A stretch of DNA of 64,000 bases, taken from NCBI GenBank assembly GCA_012932865.1, contig SAXG01000035.1, positions 1 to 64,000 on the forward strand, written 5' to 3'. The translations under genes and the position numbers were made by a program. Under the pieces are notes generated by a model. That model was not told the DNA's origin. It was given only the letters and a program-made list of their open reading frames with translations, and ran no database searches. The DNA comes from Amylostereum areolatum (Eukaryota; Basidiomycota; Agaricomycetes; Russulales; Stereaceae). Positions within the stretch are counted from its first letter, which is position 1. Every line of letters begins with the position of its first letter. Of this stretch, positions 62,818 through 64,000 are shown piece by piece.

Positions 62818-63041
62818 TGACAAGGAGACAGCGTCGATAGTTGGCTTGCAATATCATAATATGATGACCGCAGATGAAATTTACTGCACCGTTTTCACTT
62901 ACAGTTACTTATGCAATGAGAGGACATAAAAGCGTGAAAGACGATGGCACCAACGCTACTAAGTACAAGCCGTGAAACGGACACAAACAGAACCGAACGT
63001 CCGCTGGCGGCACGCAAACTGGGTGAAAGAGGGGAACGAAT

Positions 63042-64000
63042 TCAACGGAAGGCAAACCATATCCAGCTATAGCTATCCCTTCCCCGGCCGGGGATCTTAG
63101 AACGGCCAAGCACCTGCCGACCTGTTCTTGGCTCCCGATACTTACTGGACTGCCCGCGAGAACATCTTGCTGTCCAAAAGAGATATGGACGGATCGCTCT
63201 CCTCCACAGCACCAACACCGAATCGACCGACGCACGATCTCCACCTGTACCTGCCCCGTCACTTCCAATTCGATCCAGAGAACCGTTAGACCGCAGAATT
63301 ATTCTTCCTCCTTCTTCTCCTCGCATCCACGCAGTTTCAGGGGCCAGGAACAGGTCAAAGCGGGCGGACGGTCTTCGTTTTAACCACTGTTGTTTGGGAC
63401 TTGATGTCCTCAGCAGATGATGACCAGGCTGTCGTTCTTCCTCCGGGACCAAATCAAACGGACGCTCGCCGAGCAGTGGCAAGCACCAGCACCAGCACCA
63501 GCGCCCTAGCCATCGAACGCAACGCGCGGGACCAAGGACCGAGGCCTCGGCACGCCGTGTTCGTCCGCGTTCAAGCACTGTCTCTTGCACCCGTGCCTGC
63601 CCCGATATCAGTGTCTGTGCAGGCTCGATCTTGGGAATATCCTTTCCAAAGGAGTCGCAATATCGTACGCCCGAGCCGTTGTGCTCGCTTGGCTAAGAAG
63701 CTAACGCGTCAGCGAGGACAAATCAGACGCGTTGTGAGAGCGCACCTTCGTATCCTTCTTCCCCGTAATCCTGAACGTGTGTAAACACGCTGCGTGCACT
63801 TCTTGCGACGAGATGAGTGAAGCATCAAGCAAGTTGTGAGGGTGGAGACCGCGCGTGACGAGCGCGATGGAATGCGATAGGTCGAGCGCGCGATGTTGGT
63901 GAATACACGGAGTCGTTTGATGCCATGTAGCTGGGTAATGGATGGCGTAGCCTGAGACCGGGGGGTTGGAGACAGATGTAAAGGCATATATATTGAGTCC
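63042..64000 (-). pseudogene. Possible decayed gene in the right inverted arm
   Basis: This is the counterpart of 1,819-2,769. The minus strand is open for 182 codons (63,042-63,590), and a first-exon-like piece with HGIKRLRVFTNIARSTYRIP lies at 63,840-63,990. Frames are broken relative to the left copy. The family is unrecognised. Confidence 0.3.

Larger units (their letters stand above)
62110..64000. repeat. Right arm of the large inverted duplication
   Basis: This is the reverse complement of 1,821-3,650 with indels and many substitutions. It is truncated by the window end, and base 64,000 corresponds to 1,821. It holds the small gene at 62,335, the diverged GTGAGTGG-type repeat near 62,200, and on the minus strand the possible gene relic of 63,042-64,000. 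Confidence 0.8.

Overview
ORGANISM. The window looks like nuclear DNA of a basidiomycete fungus, most likely an Agaricomycete. Its genes are split by many 48-80 bp introns with GT(G/A)NGT donors, CTGAC/CTAAC-like branch sites and CAG/TAG acceptors. It carries tandem-type cytochrome P450s, a two-domain cyanovirin-N-homology (CVNH) protein, and large copia and gypsy retrotransposons. All names rest on motifs read by eye; no database search was possible. LAYOUT. (1) 1-3.7 kb and 61.4-64 kb are diverged inverted copies of one segment. Each holds a small uncharacterised gene (2,961-3,395 minus; 62,335-62,817 plus) and lies next to P450 sequence (intact at 9.4-11.5 kb, a relic at 61.6-62.0 kb). (2) 3.7-6.8 kb has no intact gene; a six-exon CVNH gene follows (6.84-8.81 kb), then P450 no. 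1 (9.37-11.51 kb). (3) 11.81-34.42 kb is a minus-strand copia element with TSD TGTTC, split inside pol by a younger 17.3 kb plus-strand gypsy element (12,890-30,219, TSD CCGG). The gypsy LTRs are 2.44 kb, differ at only two sites, and each carries a 376-codon ORF upstream of the LTR promoter. Its gag-protease frame runs to about 2,800 codons. (4) 34.58-36.67 kb is P450 no. 2, a paralogue of no. 1, followed by an aldo-keto reductase (36.94-38.32 kb). Two tandem copies of a TIR-type non-autonomous transposon sit exactly at that gene's stop codon, and one copy carries an inserted foldback element. (5) 40.6-45 kb is gene-poor. (6) 45.07-54.69 kb is a conserved metabolic block: myo-inositol oxygenase, a HAD phosphatase, a second aldo-keto reductase (minus), and a DHKTD1-type 2-oxoacid dehydrogenase E1. 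(7) 55.23-59.54 kb encodes a 1,389-residue low-complexity protein of unknown function. HOW IT FITS TOGETHER. There are two compartments. The right half is ordinary and gene-dense. The left half and far right edge are repeat-rich, with P450 duplication and decay, an inverted duplication and stacked transposons. The most unusual features are the gene-bearing gypsy LTR, the giant gag frame of the same element, the copia LTR pair whose ends do not match although their cores are identical, and the TIR element pair whose target duplication spans a host stop codon.
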